Assembly: GCF_001507645.1 (NCBI RefSeq)
Contig: NZ_CP013909.1
Span: 1,736,001 to 1,800,000 of the forward strand
DNA: 64,000 nt
Reading direction: 5' to 3'
Source: Hymenobacter sedentarius
GTDB taxonomy: Bacteria; Bacteroidota; Bacteroidia; Cytophagales; Hymenobacteraceae
Shown piece after piece: positions 12,016 to 21,133 of the stretch; position 1 is the first letter of the stretch; the number at the start of each line of letters is the position of its first letter. Under the pieces are notes generated by a model. The model ran no database searches, was not told where the DNA came from, and saw only the letters and a list, made by a program, of their open reading frames with translations. Both the position numbers and the translations under genes were made by a program.

Positions 12016-12058
12016 GCGGGGAAGTGAGCCAGGGTTTATATTTTGAGATAAACACAAA

Positions 12059-12089
12059 AAAGCCCACCCGCGTGGAGCAGGTGGGCTTT
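12059..12089 (-). terminator. Terminator downstream of the first DUF4142 gene
   Basis: Read on the minus strand, AAAGCCCACC pairs with GGTGGGCTTT around an 11-base loop, followed by TTTGTG. It lies 24 bases after the stop of the gene at 12113. Confidence 0.85.
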
Positions 12090-12112
12090 GGGCCAGCCAG
12101 TTAGGCAGCTGG

Positions 12113-12817
12113 TTACATCTTCATATTACCATTGCCATTATTATTTTTTTGAGCCATAGCCAGGTGCTGCTGCACTACGGGAAGCGTTTTGCTAATAAAG
12201 GCTTTCAGGTCGGCGTCCTTGGTCATTCTTTCGTGGGCCATCATGGTGTTGGCCGTCTTCTGATGGTCGGCTTGCATTTGGGCCATGTACTTCTGCTCAA
12301 ACGCTTTACCCGTGAGTTTTTCCATGGCCGGCTTCATGGCTTTGTGCTCGGCGTCCATGTCGGTGGGCAGGGTCACGCCCTTCTTTTTGGCAATTATTTT
12401 AAGGTCGGCCGTAGACTTGGAGTGGTCGGCAATCATCTTATTGGCCATGTCCTTGGCCATACCGGTCACGCCTTTGGCCAAGGCCATTTTGCTTTGCTGA
12501 ATTTCGTTCTGGTCGCTATGCGCGGCCGACATCATAAACTCCTTGTCGTCTTTGTGCGGCGCGGTGGGGCCATTGGGGTCGCCCATGGCCATGCCTCCCG
12601 TGGTAGTGCCTTGAGCCGAGCCCGCGTTCTGGGGCTGGTTGGCGGCCTTTTCAGAGCCGGCCGGCATGGTGCTCGACACGGTGTCGCCGCCGGTAGCCGA
12701 GCTGGTCATGGTGTTGTCGCTGGCATTGCCGGTTTCGGCGGATTTCGACTTGTTGTCGCCGCAAGAAGCCAGAGCCAGCAGGCCGGTGGCCAGTAAAGGA
12801 AAGAGGGTGCTTTTCAT
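12113..12817 (-). CDS. DUF4142 lipoprotein (paralogue 1)
   Basis: A 234-residue lipoprotein. The signal peptide ends in the lipobox LALASC with Cys19. A Ser/Thr/Gly/Met-rich linker (20-95) precedes a four-helix DUF4142 domain (about 98-225) with the usual EFMMSAAHSDQNEIQQSK start and MIADHSKSTADLKIIAKKKG core. The tail is Asn/Gly-rich with Met-Lys-Met at the end. Met and His residues are frequent (GMAMGD, MMAHERM), which might hint at metal contact; that is inference. The function of DUF4142 is not established; members are often annotated as ferritin-like or outer-membrane proteins. It is the first of three consecutive relatives on the same strand, each with its own spacing. Confidence 0.92.
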   Translation of the reverse strand: MKSTLFPLLATGLLALASCGDNKSKSAETGNASDNTMTSSATGGDTVSSTMPAGSEKAANQPQNAGSAQGTTTGGMAMGDPNGPTAPHKDDKEFMMSAAHSDQNEIQQSKMALAKGVTGMAKDMANKMIADHSKSTADLKIIAKKKGVTLPTDMDAEHKAMKPAMEKLTGKAFEQKYMAQMQADHQKTANTMMAHERMTKDADLKAFISKTLPVVQQHLAMAQKNNNGNGNMKM

Positions 12818-13016
12818 AATAGAAAGGGTTGTGTGGAAAGGAAAGAAGTGCGTAGCTCAGCCAGACCAATAAATCGCCAGCCGGCCGGAAGTAGAAGTAG
12901 TACGGGCAGTTAAGGGAAAGTTGTTACATGTTCGGGTATATTTTATTGTTTCCGATAGCTCAATATCATTCGCTGATTGTCAATAAGCTGGGCGCTGCAA
13001 GGCAGCAATAAAAACA

Positions 13017-13045
13017 GCTGGCCTGCCCAGGCAGGGCAGGCCAGC
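13017..13045 (-). terminator. Terminator downstream of the second DUF4142 gene
   Basis: GCTGGCCTGCCC pairs perfectly with GGGCAGGCCAGC around a 5-base loop. On the minus strand TGTTTTTATT follows. It separates paralogues 1 and 2, so they are not one simple operon. Confidence 0.85.
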
Positions 13046-13066
13046 AGGACAAAGCCGCTACCCGGG

Positions 13067-13666
13067 TTATTTCCGTGCGTCCACGGCCGGGCGCATTTTG
13101 GTCACCATGTCGAGGTGGCTTTTCAGCACGGGCAGGGTCTTGGCCGCAAAGGCTTTGATGTCGGGGTCGGAAGCTTTAATGGACGCATCGGTGAACTCCT
13201 TCACGTCTTCCTGGTGGTCCTTGAGCATTTCTTTCAGGTATTCCTGGTCCATTTTCACGCCTTTTTCCTCTGTCACATCCTTCATGACTTTGGTGTGGTC
13301 GTCGCCGAGCGTGGCGGGCAGGGTGATGTTCTTTTTGGCGGCCAGTGCTTTCAACTCGGCGTTGGCTTTGGTGTGGTCCGTCACCATTTTCTGGGCAAAT
13401 TCCTTGGCTTGCGGCGTCACGGCGCGCGTGGCCACCTGCTTGCCCAGTTCTACCTCCAGCATGCCCCCGCTGGCGGCCTTTGTCAGGAACTCGGAATCGT
13501 AATCCATCTTTTTCTCCTCGAGTTTGCCCGTTTCCGTGGCCGTCGTGGCGCTGTCGGCTTTCGCTTCATTGGTCTTTTGGGCTTCCTTAACCGAGTCGTT
13601 GGAGGTGCAGCTGGTGCCGGCCATCATCAGAGCCGTACAGGTCAGCATCATAAGCGAGCGTTTCAT
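13067..13666 (-). CDS. DUF4142 lipoprotein (paralogue 2)
   Basis: A 199-residue lipoprotein with lipobox AGTSC (Cys20), a short Glu/Lys/Thr-rich linker and a DUF4142 helical domain (about 55-195). The conserved pattern SEFLTKAASGGMLEVELG ... KMVTDHTKANAEL ... LKDHQEDVKEF is clear. This is the most canonical of the three neighbours. The 52 bases up to the third paralogue contain no terminator, so paralogues 3 and 2 could be co-transcribed. Confidence 0.92.
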   Translation of the reverse strand: MKRSLMMLTCTALMMAGTSCTSNDSVKEAQKTNEAKADSATTATETGKLEEKKMDYDSEFLTKAASGGMLEVELGKQVATRAVTPQAKEFAQKMVTDHTKANAELKALAAKKNITLPATLGDDHTKVMKDVTEEKGVKMDQEYLKEMLKDHQEDVKEFTDASIKASDPDIKAFAAKTLPVLKSHLDMVTKMRPAVDARK

Positions 13667-13718
13667 GGCAATGAGTGAAAAGGTGAAAGTAAAGGAAAAC
13701 TAGAGCTGCGGCGCAGCT

Positions 13719-14324
13719 CTAGGGCAAATCATCCGTGACGTCGGCCACTTCTTTGGCCCCGTCCAGTTCTTCGCTCACGGGGCGCTGGTACTTGGCCGCA
13801 AAGCCGCGAATGTCCCCGTCGTACGCGTCGTCTTTCATGTCGTCGAAGGCATTGTCGTCTTGCTTCTGCGCCTTCACCAGCAGCTTCATAATGCTTTTGT
13901 CGAGCTCGTTGCCGGTTTTGGTGCTCACCTCGTGGTAGGCCGCTTGCTCGTCGGCGCCCAGGGCGGCGGGCAAGGCCAGCTTTTTGGCATCGGCCAGGGT
14001 GCGCAGCGCGGCCAGCAGGTCCAGCCGGTTTTGCACCAGGCGCGTGCCGTAGGCGCGCACGGCGGGGGTGGTGGCCCGCGCCTGGGCCAGCTTGGCCAGC
14101 TCCACTTCCAGCAGGGCATTGCTGGTGGTTTTCACGAGAAACCGAGCATCGGCCTCTTGCTTTTCGGTCACGTCGGCCGAGCTGATTTTACTCTCGTTCT
14201 GAGCCGTGGCCGACTCCACCGCGTCCTTGCCGCCCCCATCCGAAGAGCACGCCGTAAGCCAGGCCACCGCCAGGGAGAAAAGCAGCGGCCGGGAAGGGAA
14301 GGAGAGGAGCAACGAGCCGCGCAT
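13719..14324 (-). CDS. DUF4142 lipoprotein (paralogue 3)
   Basis: A 201-residue lipoprotein with lipobox LTAC (Cys26) and a DUF4142 domain (about 55-190). The pattern ARFLVKTTSNALLEVELAKLA matches paralogue 2, but the central His of the DHTKAN segment is replaced (LVQNRLDLLAAL). It is therefore the most divergent of the three. It lies upstream of paralogue 2 in the direction of transcription. Confidence 0.88.
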   Translation of the reverse strand: MRGSLLLSFPSRPLLFSLAVAWLTACSSDGGGKDAVESATAQNESKISSADVTEKQEADARFLVKTTSNALLEVELAKLAQARATTPAVRAYGTRLVQNRLDLLAALRTLADAKKLALPAALGADEQAAYHEVSTKTGNELDKSIMKLLVKAQKQDDNAFDDMKDDAYDGDIRGFAAKYQRPVSEELDGAKEVADVTDDLP

Positions 14325-14505
14325 GGCGAAGGAATTGGGGGAATGGCTTATAGATAACCAGCTATACGACGGCCCCCGGGCCAGGTTCTTTGGGCGAAAG
14401 GCATATTTTTTTTGGAGGTGCTTTAAACCCAGGCAGTATGCTTGCCTCCAACCGACCTAAACTCCAGCTTGCATTTCCCTCACCTAACCCTTTTTTCATC
14501 CCCTT

Positions 14506-15351
14506 ATGCGTACTTCTTCACTGCGTTCGCTCGCCTTTGCTGCCCTGGCCAGCGGCCTGCTGCTCACCACCGGTTGCCGGCGCGACTCCGATATTTCGCC
14601 CGATGACATTACCACCGCCGAAGACCGCAGCGAGGACAACATCGAAACCGCCATCAGCTCGGACGCTATGCAGTCGGCCGGACCGGTAAACCCCGGCGTG
14701 CAAGGTTCCGCGTTCAGTACCTCCGATGCCGAGTTCCGGCTCAAGTTTGGCGCCTGCGCCACCCGCACCTACGATTTTGCGGCCCGCACGCTGACCATTG
14801 ATTTCGGCTCCACCAACTGCCTGTGCCCCGATGGCCGCTACCGCCGGGGCCAGATTCTGGTTCGCTTCACCACCGACGTGCTCACGCGCCGCGCCGGTGC
14901 CGTGGTCACGCGCACCAACTACTTCGTGAACGACAACCAGCACACCGCTACCCGCACCTTCACGGACCTGGGCCAGGGCTCGTTCTCGGTCGACGTGACC
15001 AACGCCAGCATCATCCGGGCCAACAACGGCGGCACCCATTCCTGGACGGCCAACTGGGTCTTCACCCAAACGGCTGGTTTCGGCACGCCCCAGTTTTCCG
15101 ACGACGTGTTTAGCGTAACCGGCTCGGCCAATGGCACCAACCGCCGCAACGTGAACTACAGCACCGTCATCAAAACGCCCCTCATTAAGCGCGGCGACTG
15201 CTTTAAGTACTTTGTAGAAGGCACCGTGACCATTACCAACTCCAACGGCAAATCTATGCTGCTGAACTACGACCCAAGCGGCACCCACGACTGCGACAAA
15301 ATCGCCAGCGTAACCATCAACGGCCGCACCAAAACCATTACCCTGCGGTAG
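14506..15351 (+). CDS. Lipoprotein of unknown function
   Basis: 281 residues with a lipoprotein signal peptide (lipobox LTTGC, Cys24) and an acidic linker rich in Asp, Glu and Ser. A long all-beta domain follows, with alternating Thr, Asn and aromatic residues (TRTFTDLGQGSFSVDVTNASI; HSWTANWVFTQTAGFG). Four cysteines lie in the mature part (FGACATR, STNCLCPDG, GDCFKYF, HDCDK). The pattern is common in surface lipoproteins of Cytophagales, but no named family is recognised. The gene stands alone and ends at a strong bidirectional terminator. Confidence 0.8.
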   Translation: MRTSSLRSLAFAALASGLLLTTGCRRDSDISPDDITTAEDRSEDNIETAISSDAMQSAGPVNPGVQGSAFSTSDAEFRLKFGACATRTYDFAARTLTIDFGSTNCLCPDGRYRRGQILVRFTTDVLTRRAGAVVTRTNYFVNDNQHTATRTFTDLGQGSFSVDVTNASIIRANNGGTHSWTANWVFTQTAGFGTPQFSDDVFSVTGSANGTNRRNVNYSTVIKTPLIKRGDCFKYFVEGTVTITNSNGKSMLLNYDPSGTHDCDKIASVTINGRTKTITLR

Positions 15352-15360
15352 TGCTAATTA

Positions 15361-15404
15361 CCACAAAAAAAGCCCTTCCAGTCATGGGAGGGCTTTTTTT
15401 GTGG
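15361..15404. terminator. Bidirectional terminator between the lipoprotein and the enoyl-CoA hydratase gene
   Basis: CCACAAAAAAAGCCCT pairs with AGGGCTTTTTTTGTGG around a short loop, with A and T tracts on both sides. It serves the two converging genes. Confidence 0.88.
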
Positions 15405-15512
15405 TAGGGCTTGCCGGTTTTTAGCTCAACCAGTCGCAGTGCCGGCAACTCAGCCTTCAAGTTCCGTTTGGTGCCAAATCACTATTCAAAATTCAGCATT
15501 GCCAGTGCTGCT

Positions 15513-16298
15513 TTAAGCTCCCTTAAAAACGGGCTTCCGCTTCTCGCTAAAGGCTTTCACGCCTTCGCAATAATCTTCCGATTCGCCGGCAACCTGCTGG
15601 CAGTGGGCTTCATAGTCCAGCATCTCGTCGAGGGTGGCGGCGCCGGCCTTGTTCAGCATCTGCTTAATCAGCCCAATCGACTTGGTGGGAGCGGCGGCGT
15701 ACCGGGCCGCCAGCGCGTACGTGGCCTCATCAAGCTGCTCGGGGGAAACCACCTGGTTGACCAGGCCCAGCCGCAGGGCTTCGTCCGCGGGCACTTTCGA
15801 GCCCAGGCTGCACAGCTCGAAGGCTTTGAGCGTGCCCACCAGGCGCGGCAAAAACCAGGAAGAGCCCGAGTCCGGCACCAGCCCGATATTGATGAACACC
15901 TCAATCAGCGAAGCCTCGGAGCTGGCCACCAGCGCGTCGCAGGCCAGGGCCAGGGAGCAGCCGGCCCCGGCCGCCACACCATTGATGCGGCCAATAATCG
16001 GCTTGGGCAAGGCCCGCATGGCCCGGATAATGGGGTTGTAGCGCTGGTGCAGCGAATCGGAGAACGACTGTTGCTCGGCGCCCTGGGCGGCTTTCAGGTC
16101 CTGGCCCGAGCAGAAGGCCCGCCCGGCGCCCGTGAGCACGACAGCCCGCACGGCGGCATCGTGCGCCACTTGCTTTAGGGCATCCTGCAGCTCGTAGCTC
16201 AACGCGTCGTTGAAGGCGTTGAAGACGTCCGGACGGTTCAGGGTGATGGTGGCCACGCCGTCGGGGCGCACGTTGTAGAGCAGGCTGGTGTATTCCAT
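15513..16298 (-). CDS. Enoyl-CoA hydratase/isomerase family protein, PaaG-like
   Basis: A 261-residue crotonase-fold enzyme acting on acyl-CoA thioesters in the cytoplasm. The oxyanion-hole segments are GAGRAFCSGQDLKA (about 65-78) and GVAAGAGCSLALACD. The active-site stretch is INIGLVPDSGSSWFLPRLVG. The Asp of VPDSG where hydratases have Glu, and the FCSGQDLK sequence, point to PaaG (ring-1,2-epoxyphenylacetyl-CoA isomerase) or a delta-isomerase. No other paa gene is in the window, so the substrate stays open. The start MEYTSLLYNV at 16298 matches family N termini; the frame is open 46 codons further upstream but that part is not family-like. Confidence 0.9.
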   Translation of the reverse strand: MEYTSLLYNVRPDGVATITLNRPDVFNAFNDALSYELQDALKQVAHDAAVRAVVLTGAGRAFCSGQDLKAAQGAEQQSFSDSLHQRYNPIIRAMRALPKPIIGRINGVAAGAGCSLALACDALVASSEASLIEVFINIGLVPDSGSSWFLPRLVGTLKAFELCSLGSKVPADEALRLGLVNQVVSPEQLDEATYALAARYAAAPTKSIGLIKQMLNKAGAATLDEMLDYEAHCQQVAGESEDYCEGVKAFSEKRKPVFKGA

Positions 16299-16456
16299 GG
16301 AGTAACTGAGTGGCGGAGCGCCAGAGTGGGAAATCGGAAAGAGACCCGAGTAAGAAAGTTGCCTGCAAATAACGACAGTCCGGATTCTCCGGGACTTTGG
16401 CAATAGCTCAGGCTGCCGGGAGCGAAGCTCTTCCACCCACGCACGCTACTACTTCG

Positions 16457-17179
16457 TTACGCAGTCGCGCTTAGTAGCGCCTCGGCCACTATGAGGTCTT
16501 CGGGCGTGGTGATTTTTAGGTTGCAGTAGTCGCCTTCCACCAGCTGCACGCGGCACAGGTCGTCGACCACGGTCGCGTCGTCGGTAAACGAAGCCAGTTC
16601 GGGCATGGCGTACGCGCGGCGCAGCAAGTCAATCTCAAACGTTTGGGGGGTCTGCATGAGCCGGAGCCGGCTGCGATTCTGAGCCGAAGAGCCGTGCGGC
16701 GATACCAGGCGCACGGAGTCTTTGGGCATCACGGCGGCCGCGGCCGCGGCGTAGGTGGCGGCGGCGGCATAGGTGCGCTCCACCACGAGGCGCGACACCA
16801 GGGGCCGCACGCCATCGTGCACGGCCACCAGCCCTCCCGGGTACGGACTAAGGGCGCCCAGACCGGCCTTCACCGAAGCCCAGCGCGTGCTCCCCCCCGG
16901 CACAAGGGTGTGTGGGATGCGCACCTGGTGATGCTGGCAGAGTTGCTGCCAAGTATCCATTTGGCTGGCGGGCAGCACCACAATTATCTCGGCCACGCCC
17001 AGCGCCGGTTCAGCAAAGCGGCGCAGGGTGTGCAGGAGCACGGGCTCGCCGTGCAGCAGCAGAAACTGCTTGGGCCGGTCGGCGGCCATGCGGGTGCCAC
17101 TGCCGCCGGCCACCAAAATTGCGAAGCGAGGAACCGGCGGATGTGGGTATTGGGGAGAGGAACGGGACGAAGGATTCAT
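16457..17179 (-). CDS. ispD: 2-C-methyl-D-erythritol 4-phosphate cytidylyltransferase
   Basis: A 240-residue nucleotidyltransferase that makes CDP-methylerythritol in the MEP route to isoprenoids. The CTP-binding loop is AILVAGGSGTRMAADRPKQFL, and VAVHDGVRPLVS, TPQTFEIDLLRRA and FTDDATVVD follow in the family order. Start MNPSSRSS at 17179 is chosen because the upstream 20 codons cross the queA terminator. An HMG-CoA reductase homologue, normally a mevalonate-route enzyme, is encoded at 61935-63473. The gene lies downstream of queA on the same strand with a terminator between them. Confidence 0.93.
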   Translation of the reverse strand: MNPSSRSSPQYPHPPVPRFAILVAGGSGTRMAADRPKQFLLLHGEPVLLHTLRRFAEPALGVAEIIVVLPASQMDTWQQLCQHHQVRIPHTLVPGGSTRWASVKAGLGALSPYPGGLVAVHDGVRPLVSRLVVERTYAAAATYAAAAAAVMPKDSVRLVSPHGSSAQNRSRLRLMQTPQTFEIDLLRRAYAMPELASFTDDATVVDDLCRVQLVEGDYCNLKITTPEDLIVAEALLSATA

Positions 17180-17202
17180 TGCCGCGAAGTTCAAACAAAA
17201 AA

Positions 17203-17237
17203 GAGCGCCGGAAACCCAGGGCGGGTCTCCGGCGCTC
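17203..17237 (-). terminator. Terminator downstream of queA
   Basis: GAGCGCCGGA pairs with TCCGGCGCTC around a 15-base loop, and on the minus strand TTTTTTGTTTG follows. It lies 35 bases after the queA stop codon. Confidence 0.85.
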
Positions 17238-17271
17238 AAAAATCTGCCGCAGCAAGCAGCGGGTGCTGCTA

Positions 17272-18321
17272 CTACAGAATCAGCATGGCATCGCCGTAGC
17301 TGAAGAACTTGTACTTCTCCTTGATGGCTTCCTTGTAGGCTTCCATCAGCAGGGGGTAGCCGGCGAAGGCGGCCGCCAGCATGATGAGCGTGCTTTCCGG
17401 CATGTGGAAGTTGGTCAGCAGGCAGTTGGCAATTTTGAAGTCGTGGGGCGGGAAGATGAACCGGTCAATCCAGCCCTGGGTGGGCTTCATGCGGGCATTG
17501 GCCGACACCGACGCCTCCATGGCGCGGATGGTGGTGGTGCCCACGGCGCACACTTTCTTCTTGGCGTCGAGCGCCTTGTTCACGATTTCGCAGGCCGGAG
17601 CGGTTACGATGAAGTTCTCCGAGTCCATCTTGTGCTTGGTCAGGTCTTCCACGTCTACCGTGCGGAAGGTGCCCAGGCCCACGTGCAGTGTCACGTACGC
17701 CGGCTCCACGCCTTTGATTTCCATGCGCTTCATTACCTCGCGGGTGAAGTGCAGGCCCGCCGAAGGAGCCGCTACCGCACCAATGTGCTCGGCATAAATC
17801 GTCTGGTACCGCTCTTTGTCGGCGGGCTCGGTTTCGCGGTTGATAACCTCTTTCGGAATCGGGGTTTCGCCCAGCTCGTAGAGGGCCTTGCGGAACTCCT
17901 CGTCGGTGCCATCAAACAGAAACTTGATGGTGCGGCCGCGCGAAGTGGTGTTGTCGATAACTTCAGCCACCATGTCGGACTCGCCAAAGTACAGCTTGTT
18001 GCCTACGCGGATTTTGCGGGCGGGGTCCACCAGCACGTCCCACAGGCGCAGCTCCTTGTTCAGCTCGCGCAACAGGAAAACTTCAATCTTGGCGCCGGTT
18101 TTTTCTTTGTTGCCGTACAGACGGGCCGGAAAAACTTTGGTGTCGTTCAGAACCATCACGTCTCCTTCGACAAAATAATCGAGGATATCTTTGAAGGTGC
18201 GGTGCTCAATCTGGCCGGTGGCGCGGTGCACCACCATGAGGCGGCTTTCGTCGCGGTTGCGGGCCGGATGCAGAGCTACCAGTTCTTCGGGGAGTTCGAA
18301 CTTGAACTCATGCAATTTCAT
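17272..18321 (-). CDS. queA: S-adenosylmethionine:tRNA ribosyltransferase-isomerase
   Basis: A 349-residue enzyme that transfers and isomerises the ribosyl group of SAM onto 7-aminomethyl-7-deazaguanine in tRNA, forming epoxyqueuosine. The N terminus [20 protein letters not shown], the [14 protein letters not shown] segment, PSAGLHFT and ETGREV-like [15 protein letters not shown] are diagnostic. Length is normal. The start at 18321 is preferred; an upstream in-frame ATG at 18327 (MAMKL) is equally possible. A TACTTTTG element lies 46 bases upstream. Confidence 0.95.
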   Translation of the reverse strand: MKLHEFKFELPEELVALHPARNRDESRLMVVHRATGQIEHRTFKDILDYFVEGDVMVLNDTKVFPARLYGNKEKTGAKIEVFLLRELNKELRLWDVLVDPARKIRVGNKLYFGESDMVAEVIDNTTSRGRTIKFLFDGTDEEFRKALYELGETPIPKEVINRETEPADKERYQTIYAEHIGAVAAPSAGLHFTREVMKRMEIKGVEPAYVTLHVGLGTFRTVDVEDLTKHKMDSENFIVTAPACEIVNKALDAKKKVCAVGTTTIRAMEASVSANARMKPTQGWIDRFIFPPHDFKIANCLLTNFHMPESTLIMLAAAFAGYPLLMEAYKEAIKEKYKFFSYGDAMLIL

Positions 18322-18366
18322 CGCCATAGGGCAGTATTGGGGGGAAGATACGGAAATTTGGGGAGG

Positions 18367-18374
18367 CAAAAGTA
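18367..18374 (-). promoter_or_regulatory. Candidate -7 element of queA (TACTTTTG)
   Basis: This is an exact TAnnTTTG match on the minus strand, 46 bases before the queA start. No TTG sits at the normal -33 distance. Confidence 0.4.
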
Positions 18375-18562
18375 CGGCTTTTTCTCGTAGTATCTATTTT
18401 TTCGTGCACGGCCGCAACCCGTACGGCCTTTAGGTCTCAGCAACTTCCCTGCTTATTTCCGTCTTTTGAGGCTTCGATTAATGAAGCATGGAGAGTCCGG
18501 AGCGCCGGGTCTTCTTTGGAAACATCCTTTCCCCGTTCTTCATTCCTATTTGCGTCCTGTTT

Positions 18563-19825
18563 ATGCTCACGCTTCGCCTCACCCTGGAGAGTTTTCGCTT
18601 TGCCCTGGATGCCCTCAAGTCCAACTTGCTGCGGACCATCTTGTCGCTGCTGGGCGTCACGGTGGGCATATTTGCCATCATCGCGGTGTTCACCATCGTC
18701 GATTCGCTGGAGGCCAACATCCGCAGCAGCCTGGATTTTGCCGGCGACAAGGTCATTTACGTCAGCAAATGGCCTTTTGCCTTCGATTCGGGGTTTCCGT
18801 GGTGGAAGTATTTCAAACGGCCCGTGCCAACGCCGCGCGAGTACCAACAGCTGCGCAAGCAGCTGGGGCCCAACAATAAGGGTATTGCGATTTTCGCTGC
18901 CAACAGCGGCAACACCCTCAAAGCCGGCTCCAACTCCGTGTCGGACTGCGTGCTGCAGGGCGCGAGCTACGACTACCGTGCCGTGAGCAACATGCCCGTG
19001 AAGGAGGGCCGCTACTTCACCAGCCAGGAAATAGAAGCGGCCCGGCCGGTGGCCATCATCGGGGCCACCATTGCCGAAAACCTATTCCCGAACGGCAACG
19101 CATTAGGCAAGCAGTTTAAGGCGCGGGGCCAAACCCTGACAGTAATCGGGGTGATGGAAAAAGAAGGAAAGAAGCTCATCACCATTTCCAGCAACGACGC
19201 CAACTGCATTATCCCGTTTGGCATGTTTACCAAGATGTTTACCCTGAGCACCACCGGCTTTGGGGGCGGCCCCAGCGCCACCATCGCTGTGAAGGGCCGC
19301 GACGAAGACCCTGGCCTGATGGATTTGGAATACGAAATGCGCGGCACCATGCGCAACATCCGCGGCCTGAAGCCTCGCGATGAGGACAATTTTGCTCTAA
19401 ACCGGCCCGAGATGGTAGCCGCTGCCATCGGCAAGCTGTTTGGCGTCATTGGCATCGTGGGTGGCGTTATCGGGTCGTTTGCCATTCTGGTGGGTGGCTT
19501 TGGCATTGCCAACATCATGTTTGTGTCGGTGCGCGAGCGGACGAACATCATCGGTATCGAAAAGTCGCTCGGCGCCAAGAACTTCTTTATTCTGTTTCAG
19601 TTCCTGTTCGAAGCCATCTGCCTGTGCCTCATTGGGGGCGTGGCGGGCATTCTGCTCGTGTGGCTCGTGACGCTGGTGCCCCAGGATGCGCTGCCGCTGA
19701 ACATGTCGGCGGCGCGCGTCATCCTGGGCTTGCTGATTTCCGTGGGCATTGGCGTGATTGCCGGCATCGTGCCGGCCGCCCTGGCCGCCAACCTGGACCC
19801 GGTTATCGCCATTCGGGCCAAGTAG
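18563..19825 (+). CDS. ABC transporter permease, MacB/FtsX type
   Basis: A 420-residue membrane protein. One N-terminal helix (LLRTILSLLGVTVGIFAIIAVF, about 20-42) leads into a periplasmic MacB-type core domain (about 45-265). Three C-terminal helices follow (around 285-310, 335-365 and 380-410). The segment ANIMFVSVRERTNIIGIEKSLGA is the conserved FtsX cytoplasmic loop that couples to the ATPase. No ATP-binding subunit lies beside it, so its partner must be encoded elsewhere. Such permeases export lipids, peptides or lipoproteins, or transmit mechanical signals. The ATG at 18563 is chosen because the upstream in-frame codons are not membrane-protein-like. Confidence 0.9.
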   Translation: MLTLRLTLESFRFALDALKSNLLRTILSLLGVTVGIFAIIAVFTIVDSLEANIRSSLDFAGDKVIYVSKWPFAFDSGFPWWKYFKRPVPTPREYQQLRKQLGPNNKGIAIFAANSGNTLKAGSNSVSDCVLQGASYDYRAVSNMPVKEGRYFTSQEIEAARPVAIIGATIAENLFPNGNALGKQFKARGQTLTVIGVMEKEGKKLITISSNDANCIIPFGMFTKMFTLSTTGFGGGPSATIAVKGRDEDPGLMDLEYEMRGTMRNIRGLKPRDEDNFALNRPEMVAAAIGKLFGVIGIVGGVIGSFAILVGGFGIANIMFVSVRERTNIIGIEKSLGAKNFFILFQFLFEAICLCLIGGVAGILLVWLVTLVPQDALPLNMSAARVILGLLISVGIGVIAGIVPAALAANLDPVIAIRAK

Positions 19826-19924
19826 CGGGCCGCCACGCCCGGAGCTGCGGCTCGTGTGCGTGCTCTGCTTTATTTCAAAATCCCGCTAACCAGGCTGCAG
19901 CCTGGGGGTACTTTATTAGTTAGA

Positions 19925-21043
19925 ATGACGCTGCCACCCTTTTTGCACTACGAAATTCTGGGCAATGCCCTGAGCCAATACTTACTTGCGGGGCTGATTT
20001 TACTCGTGGGCGCCACGTTGCGGCGCTTGCTGTCGCGGCTGTTGAGCAAGGTGCTGTTTCGCTTCACGAAGCGATACACGGCCGGCGTGACCGAGGAAGA
20101 GATGCGCGAGCTGCTCATCCAGCCCCTGTCCGTTCTGTTTTTGCTGCTCACGGTGTATGCCGCGTTCAGCGTGCTGCGCTACCCGCTGCCGCCCAATGCC
20201 GTGGTGGGCCAGGAGCCCTGGCCCAAGGTGGCGCTGCTGCGCCTGTTCCTGTTGGGCTTTATTGCCACCGTTACCTGGGTGGTGCTTCGGCTGGTCGATT
20301 TTGCGCTGCTGGTGGTGCAGCGCCGCAATGAGCTGCGTGCCACGCCGAGCATTCAGCGGCTCGACAACCAGTTTCTTCCCTTTGCCAAAGACCTGCTCAA
20401 GGTCCTGATTCTCATCATCGGCCTTTTGGTGGTGCTGGGGGAAGTGTTTGGCGTGAACGTAACGGCCCTGATTGGGGGCCTGGGCATTGGTGGGCTGGCC
20501 GTGGCCTTCGCCGCCAAAGAGAGCCTCGAAAACCTCATTGCCTCCTTCACCATCTTCCTCGACCAGCCCTTCGGCGTGGGCGACCTGGTGAAGGCCGGCG
20601 AGGTGAATGGCACGGTGGAAAAAATTGGCTTCCGCAGCACCCGCCTGCGCACCGCCGAGAAAAGCTACCTCACCGTGCCCAACAAAAGCATGATTGACAA
20701 GCCCCTCGATAACCTCTCGCTGCGCACGTCGCGCCGGGTGGGCTTCACGCTCATCTTCGACCAGAAAACCACCAGTGCCCAGCTCCATGCCATCATCACC
20801 GGGGCGTTGGAAGCCATGCAGGCCCACCCGCTGGTGACCCAGGAAGTGCAGATGAAATTCAACGCGCTGACCACCGTGGGCAAGGAAGTGACCGTGCAGT
20901 ACTTCGTGGACACCACCAGCTACGACGAATACCTCGACGTGAAAGAAGACATCAACTACCGCCTGGTGGAAATGGTGGAGCAGCACGGCGGCGCCTTCGC
21001 CACCGCTCCGGACGCCGCGGCGGCTGTAGCCGCCAGGCCCTGA
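19925..21043 (+). CDS. Mechanosensitive channel, MscS family
   Basis: A 372-residue membrane protein. Three to four N-terminal helices precede the pore helix (ALIGGLGIGGLAVAFAAKESLENLIASF, about 180-207), where Gly/Ala alternation allows helix packing as in MscS TM3. The beta domain follows (FGVGDLVKAGEVNGTVEKIGFRSTRLRT), then the mixed C-terminal domain. Role: release of solutes on hypo-osmotic shock. Start MTLPPFLHYEI at 19925 gives a normal first helix. Gap to the ABC permease is 99 bases without a terminator, so they may share a transcript. Confidence 0.93.
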   Translation: MTLPPFLHYEILGNALSQYLLAGLILLVGATLRRLLSRLLSKVLFRFTKRYTAGVTEEEMRELLIQPLSVLFLLLTVYAAFSVLRYPLPPNAVVGQEPWPKVALLRLFLLGFIATVTWVVLRLVDFALLVVQRRNELRATPSIQRLDNQFLPFAKDLLKVLILIIGLLVVLGEVFGVNVTALIGGLGIGGLAVAFAAKESLENLIASFTIFLDQPFGVGDLVKAGEVNGTVEKIGFRSTRLRTAEKSYLTVPNKSMIDKPLDNLSLRTSRRVGFTLIFDQKTTSAQLHAIITGALEAMQAHPLVTQEVQMKFNALTTVGKEVTVQYFVDTTSYDEYLDVKEDINYRLVEMVEQHGGAFATAPDAAAAVAARP

Positions 21044-21074
21044 TAGCTCGATTGCCAACGCCGCGTTCACAAAA

Positions 21075-21105
21075 AAAAGACCCTTCCGCTACGGAAGGGT
21101 CTTTT
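21075..21105. terminator. Bidirectional terminator between mscS-like and terB-like genes
   Basis: AAAAGACCCTTCCG pairs with CGGAAGGGTCTTTT around a 3-base loop. A and T tracts on both sides suit the two converging genes. Confidence 0.88.
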
Positions 21106-21133
21106 GCTTAAATCTGATAAGTGCCAGGCTGGC

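Noticed and set aside
15411..16178. 255-codon plus-strand frame opposite the enoyl-CoA hydratase gene
   Set aside because: Antisense shadow; the minus strand encodes an intact crotonase-family enzyme.
16912..18390. 492-codon plus-strand frame opposite ispD and queA
   Set aside because: It spans two genes and their terminator on the other strand and has no domain of its own.
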